Below, one piece after another: positions 48,330 to 60,425 of a stretch of 64,000 nt of DNA. Source of the DNA: Atrina japonica (Eukaryota > Mollusca > Bivalvia > Pterioida > Pinnidae); contig BROG01000511.1 of NCBI GenBank assembly GCA_030159075.1, forward strand, positions 62,001-126,000. The letters run 5' to 3'. Position 1 is the stretch's first letter, and every line of letters begins with the position of its first letter. The notes beneath the pieces are model-generated. The model worked only from the letters and a program-made list of their open reading frames with translations, made no database searches and was not told where the DNA came from. Made by a program: the position numbers and the translations under genes.

Positions 48330-49168
48330 AAATACGGACTACTGGGAAATTCAAAATTAGGAACAGGCGCCATAGATAAATGAGTATCCTCACTGACCAG
48401 TTACATGACCGGCCGTGAGTTTATATAAATAATAAATAAGATGGTTAAAGTGACAGTATATATGTCTGGAGACCATTGGACAAACATGGACCTCCAGAAG
48501 ACCGGTCACACATGGTGTGAGTCCGAAGTCAAATTCAAATAAAACCTTGGAATACACCCCCACAATCGGTATAAATTATTCAACAACGTCTATAAGATAA
48601 CTCAAAATTGTATTTGTTCAAGCATAGTAATTTCAAATAAGATCATTCTACCGACCATAAAATTTGCGAAATGTTTATTTTAAACGTGACAAGGTATCAG
48701 GTAGTAGTTTTTTCTCTGTGTATGAAATTGTCATATATTTTCGCAATAGTTAGAATATCGACTCATCCGTGTAATGTAAACACCATATGCAGGTCAAAAG
48801 TTGCTAATAATACTTGAATGTGGGCAGTTGAAAAGTAGAAAAGCCGAAATCGTCACGTTGTTATTATAGCTTGGTTTATCGTTTTTGTCTATTGTTAAAG
48901 TCAAATATTTTTAGTAAAAAGTGTATGTACTGATATCAGTGGCGTATTTAACTTGTAGGATACATCGCATTCACACAAGTATCCTGTTTGTCATTCTAAG
49001 TAGACAGATCGTTGTCCATATATCTATGTAATCAAAAACAAAATTTTTAAACTGCTGATTTAAAAGTTTCTTTATGACCTGCTTCAATTGAATAAAGAAA
49101 CAAATTGTCTGATAAAGGACACAACTAGTTCTCATTGGTATACCGACCATAGCTGAAAGACATGGACT
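48330..49168 (-). pseudogene. Reverse transcriptase copy R7, left part
   Basis: An old copy with a doubled tail (about 48330-48420 and 48470-48545) and traces of the RT palm near 48980-49160. It is interrupted by the Harbinger-like fragment and continues at 50009-50163. Confidence 0.6.
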
Positions 49169-50008
49169 CAGGGCCATAAAACTATTCTCAGTCCATTTTT
49201 TACTCAACTTCAAGATTTTACTCAAATCTTGAGCATTTTCTTAACTTCAAGTTGCGTAAAGTTGTGGACCATAAAGAAATTCTTAGACAAATTTCTTTCT
49301 CAAGTGATAAAATGCTTAAATACGGCATGTAGCTGACTTAAGTAATTCTTAACAGCGAAAATGACTGCCCTCCATGTTCGCCTCGGGATAAATAAACGCA
49401 AATATCATTGTCATTGTCACCCTAGAGTGTTTCGGGACATATTTAATCCTTTGGCTTTCAAAAACAATTTGATATTTGAACAAAATAGGTTTAGGAGGAC
49501 AAAACTTCTTTCTCTGTTGGCTTGTTTTGGCCAAACGACGTTTATTTACATTAACAATATGGACGGTGTGAATTTAGTCCGGTACATGTACCCCAATGTA
49601 TGTTCTGAGTCATTTATCTTATCTAATATACTATATGTTTTGGCATTTTACAAGGCGTTTTTAATGTGTTTAAAAAGGTATATATCTATTCCCCTTTTTA
49701 AGCCACAAAACGTCCTGCCTATTTTATTTTTAACGCGTTTTATACCTCTTGGTTGGTTATTGAATAATTATCCATAGATTATGGTAAGAATAATATTCAA
49801 TCATCGAAGTTAAGTGAATTGGGACGTAAATTGGGACATGTTTTGAACGAGATTTACACTGTCCCTTGACAACCTTTCCTCAGTTGAGAAAATTCTAAAG
49901 TAGTTTTATGGTCCGCGAGTTTTCACTGTTTACTCAGATGAGTAAATTCTTAACCTTTGAGAATACAATTTGTCTCAGAATTTTCCTTGTTTATGGTCTC
50001 GGGCGCTG
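49169..50008 (+). mobile_element. PIF/Harbinger-derived element with transposase fragment
   Basis: The left end CAGGGCCATAAAACTATTCT faces the right end, whose complement is CAGCGCCCGAGACCATAAAC. An open frame at 49361-49777 encodes 138 residues starting with HPRVFRDIFNPLAFKNN and RFRRTKLLSL, the N-terminal motif of HARBI1-type nucleases (RVFRDRxNP...RFxR). The DDE catalytic core is absent, so it is an internally deleted element. It is inserted in R7. Confidence 0.65.
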
Positions 50009-50163
50009 GTCATTCATAAAATTTCAGAATCTTTCAATATCCAATTTAGTATATCTATTTGTAGAATCAGTTATGTAGGACAATGACTGGGTATTCAAAT
50101 TTGCTGATGCTACTTTTACTCAACAAAAAGTTTTCGATTTGTGAGGGCTTTTTCATGTATCAG
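50009..50163 (-). pseudogene. Reverse transcriptase copy R7, right part
   Basis: Continues R7 beyond the Harbinger-like element: TGTAGAATCAG, GGACAATGACTGGGTATTCA and CTCAACAAAAAG match the R5 region near 38380-38470. It is followed directly by the SINE target site. Confidence 0.55.
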
Positions 50164-50173
50164 ACCTACAACG

Positions 50174-50432
50174 TAGGAGCCAGCCTGGCTCAGTCGGTAG
50201 TGCGCTTGACTCTTGATCGAGAGATCGTGAGATCGAGTCTAGCCGGCGGCAGGTTGGTTTCCTGTCCTTCTGATGAGACAGTAAATGCCGAGGTCTTGTG
50301 ACACAGTAGGTGTCGGCACGTTTAAGAACCCTCACTGCTCAATGGCCGTAAGTGCCGAGCATAGGCCAAAATTTGAAGCCCTTCACCGGCATTTGGTGAC
50401 GTCTCCATATGAGAACAACAATAAACAAACAA
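50174..50432 (+). mobile_element. tRNA-derived SINE, copy 2
   Basis: 259 bp flanked by a perfect 10-bp duplication ACCTACAACG (50164-50173 and 50433-50442). The tRNA-like head has GGCTCAGTCGGTAGTGCGCT (A box) and GAGATCGAGTCTAG (B box). The body has CTCACTGCTCAATGGCCGTA and GGCATTTGGTGACGTCTCCA, and the tail is AACAACAATAAACAAAC. It is younger than copy 1. Frames across it are spurious. Confidence 0.9.
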
Positions 50433-50442
50433 ACCTACAACG

Positions 50443-51901
50443 GGGAGTCTGCTTAAAATCTCGTGCGAAATATCTACAGCGAGAACTCTGCTTAAAAGCT
50501 TGTAAGAAATATACTCGGCGGCATAACCATTGGCTTTATTTTGTCAAGCTAAGCACTTGCCGAACTCATTAGCTTTTTATCGATATTTAGATACCGGAAG
50601 TTGTCTTAATAATCATTCTCATACAGTCAGGGGTTGGGGAGGTGGTCTTCGTGTCCGTGTGGTTTGAGCATCTTGCTTTAAACCATGAAATCTCCCACTT
50701 CGGTTAGCGCAGATTGGATTCCCACTGGAACATAACTGATTTCTGTGAGAAAGTTTGCCTGTTTACTTACATTCTGATCGGGTTCTCTCATCCACAATTA
50801 AAAAGTGACTGCCAGTTTTCATTCTTCAAATCGAATCACAGAGTCAGTACATCAACGTTTATAAAACAAATATATGCTGCGCCCACATATTATAATTTTT
50901 CGATTATATTTCGCCGCTATACTTATCTGTGCTGACAAGATAAAAGTCACGATTTATGTGATGGGCTTCACGTGTTTTGCGATATTTAATAATATGTTTT
51001 CATAGTAAGATACACAATACACAAGATTGAACTCCAAAACCATTTATTAACATCTCTCCTTGATCAGTGTACAAATGATATCTCAAGCACTGTATCTCAA
51101 GTATCCATTGTCTATGTGTACTAAAATGTAGTGGGAGTATTGAATTTATGTCAGTTAGAATAACGTAACAATATAAGTAAATTGAAGTACAAATATTTTG
51201 ATAAAACTCAAAATTACAGGCAAGATATGTTTGTCATAACCTCACAACGACTCAAGTGTCACTTTTTACTTAATATATAGATCACACCAATTTGACATTA
51301 TAATATTTTGAAAAACGAAAACATCACAAATTTTCACTGTCCCATCAAATGATAGAATGGTTAAGAATGTGTTTTTAACATTGCAATTATAACCATAAGA
51401 TGACAGTATAAAACATCAACAATACGTGATTATTTTTCCTTTACACGGTGAAACTGATTCTTATATTTTTGTTTGATACATACGATTGTCCATGTGTAAA
51501 AGGAGTGTTGATGCTCTTATTCAGAGTTACCATAACAAAAGACAAATGTAGAAATCAAGAAGAGATTTCTACTTTACCAAATATGCATGTATACTTTCAT
51601 GTATGCATTACTGACCTATTGAACATATTGGTCAATATCTGTGTATGTGTGTAACATTTTCCGATTTATGTCATCCGTATGGCTTTTGTTGTACTATGAA
51701 TTTTCATTTAGAAGTTTTTCTACAACGAAACTAAGCTTTGTATTATAGTTTTGAATGTCAATTAAATTTTCCAACATTAAACAGCTGATAAGAAATCTTC
51801 ATATCTGTTTGTCAGAAACAGATTGATCTAAAATGTGGAATCATAACCGAAATGAAAATTGTATATTAAAAATCAATGTCGATCAGAAACTGTGTAGCTC
51901 T
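50443..51901. other. Intergenic to 3' flank of the reeler gene
   Basis: About 50640-50735 resembles another tRNA-like SINE head (GTGGTTTGAGCATCTTGC, TTGGATTCCCAC), weakly. A candidate poly(A) signal on the minus strand lies at 51043-51048. No gene is seen. Confidence 0.4.
51043..51048 (-). terminator. Candidate poly(A) signal of the reeler gene
   Basis: AATAAA on the minus strand, about 850 bp beyond the stop at 51902. It is the nearest canonical hexamer I found; a variant signal could be used closer in. Confidence 0.3.
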
Positions 51902-52017
51902 TTAGCCTCTTGTACTTCCTCGTCTTCTTTCTAAATTCCTCAAAGCTCGGAGTACTTCCGCTTGGATAGCTCGGTTATATGGCTCAACGTAGAGTCGACA
52001 CAACAAACCTCTGCGTC
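51902..52017 (-). CDS. Reeler gene exon 4 (basic tail and stop)
   Basis: 116 bp, acceptor ATTTCAG|GACGCA, stop TAA at 51902-51904. It encodes a 38-residue Arg/Leu-rich tail with no known fold. The frame fits, but similarity support is weaker than for exons 1-3. Confidence 0.7.
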
Positions 52018-52488
52018 CTGAAATCAGAAATAGCTTTATTTAGTACTGTGCCGCCGATTGAAATGAGACATTTATTATAATACATACACAGTGATGTTTA
52101 TAAAGCTTAATATGTCACGGTATTTCATTTGTCTTTTAAAAATATACAGTAATATACTGATTCTAAATCATGGTACTCCTGACATCATTAAAGTTCTACG
52201 CACTCCCAAGCGTTTAACGTAGAGTGACAAGATTTACTGATGGTTTTTATTTAAAAATTAGATTTTCTCCTGTTATATATACTTGAATTTATAATTTGTT
52301 AAAATATGAATGTATCACTTCGCAACCAACCACGATTTTTAATTGAGGCGTCTCAAAATTTGAATTTAAAAACCCAAATTTAAAAAAAACACCCTTAAAG
52401 TAATAGAAAATCATACATCTTACTCTTTAAATGTATTTTGAGATATATAAATGAATAGAAAGAACAGACAGACAGCTAGAGAGACAGC

Positions 52489-52533
<45 letters not shown>

Positions 52534-53393
52534 GGAAAGATAGATAGATGGATAGACAGATAGATTAGGTATTTTCATAGAGAAGAAAAATAATGTTTTA
52601 CCTTCAAATCCAGATGGATTTATGATATCGGACCTAATGTCAACCCAGTATTCACTGTATGAACGTACAACTGTTGCGCTACAATGAGAAGTGATGAAAA
52701 TGTAGAAAATGTTTTTTTCAGTGAAAAAGTTGGTATTAAATATAAAAAATTTCAGATACCAAAGTATAAATCTTTAGAATGTTTATAACATAGATACGAA
52801 TCTAGTAAAAAATTTGCACTTTTTCTTGTAAATATCATAAATGGAATCATTTTCCTGTAGGTTGTGTTTCAAATTTGAAAACTATCACATATGATATGCA
52901 TATTACAAATAATATACATGTATTTGATTAACCGGAAGTGAAGTTGCCCTACATTTTCTTGGAAACTGCATACGATTATGACGAACCATGACAGAACGGG
53001 ACAAACCGAAAAAATCTATTTATATGTTTTGTATAAATTCATGCAATATAGCATCAATTTTTGAAACAAGCAATCATAGAAAGAAAAAATGTTTCTATGC
53101 ACATTATATTAGAAACTATGTAAATTGTAAAGTTCAACAAGTGCATCGAAGTCAGTCAACAAAACTGTGTGACGGCATATGAAACACAGTAAAATGTGAA
53201 TCCAATGCGAGGTTTTAACTTCAATGACATAACGCGAATAAATAGGAAATACGAGAATCAGTGTTCTTAGAAACTACAGAAATGTATATGTAAAGAATAC
53301 ATTATTATTTATATACGCTGTTTAGGGGTACACCTAATAGAGTAAACCTGGTTCAGCGACCACCTGTGTATAAAGACCCTTGGTCACAAAGAG

Positions 53394-53456
<63 letters not shown>

Positions 53457-53483
53457 ATTATTATTGTTATTATTATTATTATT

Positions 53484-53555
<72 letters not shown>

Positions 53556-56500
53556 TTGTCCCAAATAGTACCATCTGTGTACCTCTCTGTACTTGTTTTG
53601 TTGTGTAGGGGGGTCTTTATATACAGGTTTTACTGTACTTACATAAATTGGACAGGACCCAGGTTACATCCTCGAGGAGGAATCCAGTCAACAGAAACTT
53701 CTGTTTTGTTTAAGTTGCCTGTATGAGTAATTCCGCCAACTTGACCGACGGCTGCGCTGCATCTCCTTGGCTGTGAGTTTTGATCGACGGGACGGAAGGT
53801 TCCATAGGCTGCTCGATCAGGTTGATCTAACTGATCTTCAGGTTTTGTGGCTTGAATGAAAAATCCTTTAAAATAATCCCCAGGTGCAGCCCTCAGAGTA
53901 ACTACAAATAGAAATGAAAGAATATAAGAAAACACAATCTGGATTATTCAAATAAGTCGATGAACTGAAATACTTACAGACTAAGAAGTGGTTCAATTTA
54001 GATAACAATGTGTTTGGATTCAGGGGTCCGTTTTACGAAAGGCCGAAAATCTTCGGACTACACTTATGACTTGTGACCGTTTTACACAGAATCATATTTT
54101 ATGACTTAGTACCAAATCAGGTCGGGTATTTGTGAATATCCAGAGGCTGTGCGTAAACCAAAGTCATTTAGCAGGAAGCAGGTAAAAGCATTCATAAACT
54201 ACCAAGATCTCAATTGAAAATCTGTGAAAACACATTAAAACTTGACTTAGAGTAACATTGAAAATGGTCATAAGCTTTATCTTAAGATCAAATAACTAAG
54301 ACTTCATTATAAAACAGGCCAAGGTTTTCTTTCATTAAATGTATTTCAATTCCCATAATTTTGATGTATACACACGAGAAACTTTACCGTGACTACAGTG
54401 TAATATCGTATATGTACACATATACGAGTCCATGTTGCATTTCTTGTATTTCGTACAACGATCTGAAATACTGTAAACTACTATATCCTATACACGGCAA
54501 AACCTCGAATAACATTTTATGATTTAACATTTATTCATCAAAAGAACTAACTGTTTTCATGTTTTCTCATCTTTTTGTTTCATTGTTAATTCTAAAGATA
54601 ACTTGAGTGTACCAAGTGTAAAGTCAATATTGTACGTAAAGATTCATTAGTTCTTTAATCGTCAAACAATATATTTTATGGTAATACTTGTAATGATCTT
54701 CGACGCAAAATCAAAACATATAAATGTCATTTTCAATAAAACACAAATACAGTAATCTTGTTTTGTAAACCATAAATTTATTACGAGAAAAACGTGTACC
54801 AAATTGCCATTGTCCTAATCAGTTACAAAAGAAAGGTAATGCTATCATCAATAAAGATCAAAGGTCTCAGAAAAAAGGATGTGCACATTGGCCATATGCA
54901 TGTTGAGCTATTTATATTCACATTGTTATATGATTACGCCTTCTAATTGATCACCTTCTGATAGGTTTATTGACACATCAATCACTTCAGCCAATCGTCA
55001 AGTCCCTTCCTACATCCGGGCTTTACATGCGGAAGTAGATGCTTGTAATTGTTGACCACAAATATATTCTTTAGATTTTGCGTAACAAATATGCTTCTCA
55101 AATAACATATTTTAGAATGATGGGAGGGGGGATTGTTGATGTTTTATTGTTGAAATTTCCATTAGAATATTTTATTATTATTTATTTTATATTTCATTCA
55201 TTATTTGATATATTTTAATAATTTATATTCAGTTTTTAATTTTTATATATATTATATATTTTATTTTACACATCATTTATATTTATTATTAATTTTTTAT
55301 ATTTATATATTATTTTATTTTATAATATATCATTATTACAATTTTTGTATATTATTTCATTTTATTTATATGATAGTGTTACTTGTTCATATAATACGAT
55401 ATTTGTTATTGTTACCATTACTTAGATATGATAAATTATTAATCATCATTATCATATAGTACAGTTTTGTTTTTTATTATATGAGAGTGTGAGCTTTACA
55501 CAGAATTATATGTTTATTATACCATATTATTTTCATATATATCATAAAATTTTATATATTGATTTATACTTCTATATATATTTAATTTTACATTTATTTA
55601 TTCTTTATTATTTAACTTTGTATATCATTTATCTATTATTTTCATTATTCTCATATAATATTTTATTTTCTATTTAATTTCATAATATTATCTTTATATA
55701 CATTTAAATATATATTCATATATAATTATTATTTATATATATTTATATTATTTATTCTTTTTTTTATATAATCAATTATATTTTATTATATAATTTTCAC
55801 ATTCTCAATCTATTTATATATATATACATTTTCCTTACTTTATCAATTATATATATTTAATATATCTATTACATATTTATTTATATTATATTATTGTTCT
55901 TTTTTCTTTCTTTTTGTAATTTTATTTTACATATTATTTAATATTCTTATTATCAGTATTTATTCATCCTATTTCATCATATACATTATTTTAATTAATT
56001 TTTTTCTTATATTTCTAAATTATTAAGATTATTTAATGTTTTTAAATATTTTATATTAATCTATTTCATAATATATTAATTATATTTATTTATCTCATAA
56101 ATACATTCATTTATTTTTATATTATATAATATTCATTTAATATATTTACATTATATTTTATTAATTTTTTCATATTATATTTATATTTTATAATATTTTT
56201 AATTATAATTAATCAATTTATTTATTTTTTTTATTATATTATATTATTTCAAGTTCTATTATATTTCATTATCAATATTATTTTTATTTTTATTAATTTT
56301 TATTATATTTAACTATATTATATTTATTTTACATTTATATCATATAATATCATTCTCATTTTCATTTTCATATTATTATTATATTTATTTTTATATTAAT
56401 ATATTATATTATTTTATATTATAAAATATATATTTATTTATCTTCTTTCATTCATCTACCCATTTATTATTTCATATATTTAATTAATAATTTATTAATA

Positions 56501-57849
56501 TATATTTATTTTATTTTTTTGTTATATTATTTATTAATTTTTTATATTCTTTTATTTTGCATATTATTTTAAATTACTTATATTTTCATTCATATTTTTA
56601 TTACAACATATTTTATATATCATTTTCATTTATTTCATAATAATTTAATTATTAATTATTTCATCTCATCATTATATTATACAAATTATTTATAATTCTT
56701 CATATAATTTTATTATTTTTTTTATTAAATTAATAAATATTTATATCTTATAAACTATCAATTTTATTATCCATTACCTATTTTTTAATTTTTATTTTTA
56801 TTTTTATATCTTATATTTATAATCTATTTATTAAATCTAATTCTTAACCTCCTTATTTCTTTTATTATCATATAATTTTATTATATTATTTAATTTCTTA
56901 TATCATCATTTTATATTTATATAAATATATTATTCTTATTATAATATTTCATTTTATTATATTAAATTAATTTTAAATTTTTCCTATCTTTATTTATTTC
57001 AATTTATAATAATTATTTTTATATCTATATATTATATTATCTTCCATTTATATTTATATTCTTTATCTTATTATTTATTTACATCATTATGTCTTAGATG
57101 CTTGTAATTGTTGACCACAAATATATTCTTTAGATTTTGCGTAACAAATATGCTTCTCAAATAACATATTTTAGAATGTTTTTATTGTTGAAATTTCCAT
57201 ACACATTTACAATTTTTGACATATATTTTTCTTCGCAGAATGATAAATTAACTTGATTAATTATATAAATAACCTCAGTTCAATTTTATAAGATAACATC
57301 AAGCATTATATCCTCGTTCACACAGATGTGTGAGAATATACTTCTGTTCATTTTGATAAGCGTGAGACGTGAGACGAAATTGATCATTTGTAAAAAAAAA
57401 ATTATAAATCGGTAAGTATTGAGAAAATATAAAACCAACATAACTGGCATACACATAACCGACAACATCATTAAACTTAAGAAAATGTTTCAAACCATGT
57501 ATTTTATATCATTTTTCCAAAAGTAATGAAGTCCTAACACAGTTGGTTTTCAGATATTTTCCCCCAGAAATTGCACATACAACTGACTAAGGAAAATCCA
57601 ATATCTATATCTATCTTTGTATATCTATGCAATACGTGTGTGTATGTGTGTGGATTGAGTGGAATTTTTCGGAAAGAGAGATAGATAGACAGAGCAATAG
57701 CATCACACACGTCAGGGAATTACAACAGTTGTTACTTTTTATGACAAAAGCCACCATTGTTTTCTGTCGGTCGACAGATTTATATGCTATTAACATTGGC
57801 GAAGGAGGACATCAAATACCACAGATATTCATATATAAATTCTTCCCAT

Positions 57850-57934
<85 letters not shown>

Positions 57935-59203
57935 CAAGTTGCTGAACAAAATGATATACCAAGTATGAATCTCAAGAGAATGGTATAAAGTGTGGAATTT
58001 TACGTAACGTCACTGTATGTGTTACCAAATGCAGTAACACTCCCTACTTTAGAGCTTATAAAACTCATTGTTACAGATCTCACCAACGACTAACGCATAT
58101 CACTTTAAACATTCTCGCCTAATAACACTGCACACTAACATAGATATCATCATCTACTAACACTCCTCACTATAGATATCATCAACTACTAACACTCCTC
58201 ACTATAAATATCCTCTTCTACTAACACTTATCATTATCGATACCCTCATCTACTAACACCTCACTATAGATATCCTCATCTACTAACACTCCTCACTATA
58301 GATATCCTTATCTACGAACACCTCACTATAGATATCCTCATCTACTAACACTCCTCACTATAAATATCCTCATCTACTAACACTCCACACTATAGATATC
58401 CTCACCTACCAACACTCCTCACTATGGATATCCTCATCTACTAACACTCCTCACTATAGATATCCTCATCTACTTACAATCATCACAATAGATATCCTCA
58501 CTTACTAACACTCCACACTACAGATATCCTCACCTACTAACACTCCACACTATAGATATCCTCGTCTACTAACACTCCATATTACAGATATCCTCATCTA
58601 CTAACTCTTCACACTATAGATATCCTTATCTTCTAACACTTCACACTATAGATATCCTGATCTACTAACCCTCCTGACTAAAGATATATTAATTTACTAA
58701 CAATCATCACTTTAGAGATTATTATCATCACTATAGATATCACCACCGACCGATACTCATCACTATAGATATCAACTCCGACCGACACTCATCACTATAG
58801 ATATCACCACCAACTAACACCCATCACTATATATGTCATCATCTAATAATACTTATTGACTTTGTTGAGGTTGACAAATTGATTTATCAACCCCAAGGAA
58901 GTGATATTCACCAAGGCCAACGACCGAGGTCTTAAAGAAAATTACTTGAACATATCTACATGGACTTAAAACAAATGACTTGACCATAGCTACGTAGGGT
59001 TAAAACAAGTGACTTGACCATTATATAATATTAAAATATTACAAAGTAATACTGAATCAAATTTTATTATATTATGTGACAACGAGTGAGCAAAAGACAA
59101 ACTATACAATTTTAATTACATTCACTTTCAACTCAATTTTCTAAACAAATCTAAAACAATGTATGTATGTATGTATGTATGTATGTATGTATGTATGTAT
59201 GTA

Positions 59204-59238
<35 letters not shown>

Positions 59239-60425
59239 ATGTATGTATTTATGTATGTACGTATGTATATGTAAGTATGTAGGCTATGTATGTATGTGTT
59301 TGTCTCATTAATCCATGTATTTCTAATTTAATGCAAATGAGAAAATCAGATAAAACTAAAACAAAACATGGGACCAATATTCCTAACGCCCAATATCATA
59401 TACAAAGGTCTTTTCTAGGATCAAAAACATAAAACATATATCATACATAAGTCTTACTTGTTAATTGCATTCATTTACAACTTAATTTGTTATCCTAATA
59501 TAAAAAATTAAAATCTAAATAGGATAAAAATGTTAAGCGTTAGTTAGATAAAGAAACACAATACAATGATTCTCCTTCATATGTGTTTATGTGTTTATGT
59601 GTGTATGTGTGCATGTGTTAGTATGTAGGCTATGTATGTATAAGTGTATGTCATGTAATTCATGTATTTCTAAGTAAGTGTGAATGAGAAAATCATGTAA
59701 AAACAAAAACAAAACATGGGACCAATATTCCTAACGCCCAATATCATATACAACAACATCTTGGATCAAATATAGTTCGTAGTTCATTCAGCCATTAATC
59801 AATTTGACATGCAGTACTTAATGATAGTGTCAATACTGTCCCTGGGGACAAATGCTTTGTATTATGCAGTATAAACGTTATGTAATGACCAATAACGTAA
59901 AAACATCATATATATGGTTACCAGTTAATTGATATGATTGAAAATATGCATATTAATGCAAAACTATTGTGATTTAATCAATAAAGAGAGGTTATACAAA
60001 ACATTCTCAATTTAATTCTTGTAACAAAATATCTCTGTCTCAGTCTCCAGTTTTCAATGCCGATAAAAATGGCATGTTAAGAGTGACGTTTGATATTATA
60101 ATCTTATATTCCAAATACCTAATGTTCTAATCATAATATAGATTTAATTAAACCTCGTTTGAGAGATGAGGAAGAGGGCGCACTTACCTCTAATCATCGC
60201 TCCATTTAAATACCGAGATGATGATGACGTCAGAGAGTAACGGCTAGTAGCCATATTTTCAGGGAAATATATACCAACATGAGTAGAATTCAATCTTGTC
60301 TGATGTATAGGAGCAGGATCTGGACAAGTGTTTTCAGGTGCTCCATACGGATATCCAATAACATATGTACAAATTGAAATAATTATCATCCCAAAGAATG
60401 TATCCGAAACATGGTTGGATTTCAT
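51902..60425 (-). CDS. Secreted reeler-domain protein, 4 exons
   Basis: Exons in transcript order: 60425-60188, 53901-53643, 52678-52602, 52017-51902. All junctions are GT-AG with matching phases (1, 2, 1), giving 690 nt and 229 residues. Residues 1-24 form a likely signal peptide (IIISICTYVIG). The reeler domain spans ~25-190: YPYGAPENTCPDPAPIHQTR, SSSSRYLNGAMIRVTLRA, YFKGFFIQATKP, GTFRP, VSVDWIPPRGCNLGPVQFIA, TVVRSYSEYWVDIRSD. A basic tail (LRALRNLERRRGSTRG) ends it. Single reeler proteins are known as putative defence proteins in invertebrates, and the domain also occurs in ferric-chelate reductase 1; the function here is unknown. It lacks the DOMON and cytochrome parts of the reductase. 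The ATG has A at -3. Confidence 0.88.
52485..52565. repeat. (GATA)n microsatellite
   Basis: About a dozen GATA units preceded by GACA/GCTA variants, in intron 3 close to exon 3 of the reeler gene. Confidence 0.9.
52602..52678 (-). CDS. Reeler gene exon 3
   Basis: 77 bp, acceptor ATTGTAG|CGCAAC, donor GAAG|GTAAAA, phase 1. It encodes ATVVRSYSEYWVDIRSD, the last reeler strands. Confidence 0.85.
52735..53190 (-). repeat. R-family terminus and dispersed repeat in reeler intron 2
   Basis: 52735-52810 matches the family 3' end (AGATACCAAAGTATAAATCT). 53080-53190 is a diverged match to 17520-17640 (TTCAACAAGTGCATCGAAGT versus TCCAGCAAGTGCATCGACAT). Confidence 0.55.
53340..53635. mobile_element. 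Tc1/mariner-like MITE, copy 3, expanded by microsatellite
   Basis: TA flanks both ends (53338-53339 and 53636-53637). Ends are GAGTAAACCTGG and CAGGTTTTACTG. The middle holds a compound (ATT)n(ATC)n(ATT)n array at 53396-53555. The right TA is part of the exon 2 splice donor GTAAGTA. Confidence 0.8.
53643..53901 (-). CDS. Reeler gene exon 2 (core of domain)
   Basis: 259 bp, acceptor TTTGTAG|TTACTC, donor TTTAT|GTAAGTA, phase 2. It encodes most of the reeler core with RRC and PPRGC cysteines. A MITE starts at intron position +8. Confidence 0.9.
54021..54323. mobile_element. Probable MITE in reeler intron 1
   Basis: CAGGGGTCCGTTTTACGAAA at the left faces the complement of CCTTGGCCTGTTTTATAATG at the right. 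Inner TTATGAC motifs recur. No target duplication is clear. Confidence 0.5.
54324..55035 (-). other. Reeler intron 1, unique part
   Basis: AT-rich intron sequence with no exon-like block or repeat recognised. Confidence 0.45.
55036..55119. repeat. Left 84-bp direct repeat bracketing the AT tract
   Basis: Identical by reading to 57095-57178 (TAGATGCTTGTAATTGTTGA ... TTTTAGAATG). After a 22-bp extra piece, the block TTTTATTGTTGAAATTTCCA also recurs after the right copy. The spacing is 2059 bp. Confidence 0.9.
55165..57090. repeat. 2-kb AT tract nearly free of G on the plus strand
   Basis: Irregular runs of TTATTT, TATATT and TTTCAT with no fixed period. Between 56041 and 57090 I count three G in 1050 bases, whereas C occurs in nearly every line. 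The G count is higher in the first 400 bases. No coding sense. It resembles a decayed or mis-assembled AT microsatellite. Confidence 0.85.
57095..57178. repeat. Right 84-bp direct repeat
   Basis: Second copy of 55036-55119, identical by reading. It is followed by unique intron sequence. Confidence 0.9.
57857..57928. repeat. (TA)n microsatellite
   Basis: About 36 uninterrupted TA units in reeler intron 1. Confidence 0.95.
58100..58850. repeat. ~32-bp minisatellite
   Basis: About 22 units of ACTATAGATATCCTCATCTA, CTAACACTCCTC with drift toward both ends. It lies in reeler intron 1. Confidence 0.9.
59160..59290. repeat. (TATG)n(TCTG)n microsatellite
   Basis: Twelve or so TATG units followed by eight TCTG units, then mixed TATG. 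It adjoins the duplicated segment at 59273-59753. Confidence 0.9.
59273..59753. repeat. ~130-bp direct duplication, 348 bp apart
   Basis: Segments at about 59273-59406 and 59621-59753 share GTAGGCTATGTATGTAT, ATGAGAAAATCA, and the stretch CATGGGACCAATATTCCTAA followed by CGCCCAATATCATATACAA. It is a local duplication in reeler intron 1. Confidence 0.8.
60188..60425 (-). CDS. Reeler gene exon 1 (signal peptide, N-terminal reeler)
   Basis: 238 bp from the ATG to donor AGAG|GTAAGTG, phase 1. It encodes the signal peptide, then the reeler start with Pro/Gly/Cys motif (PYGAPENTC). Confidence 0.85.

Noticed and set aside
50083..50572. Short frames around 50.1-50.5 kb
   Set aside because: They cross the SINE body, which appears again at 732-1023.
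53334..53608. Poly-Asn, poly-Leu and poly-Ile frames
   Set aside because: Translations of the ATT/ATC microsatellite.
55205..55677. Hydrophobic frames resembling membrane proteins
   Set aside because: Low-complexity AT tract; Tyr/Phe/Ile/Leu runs follow from base composition.
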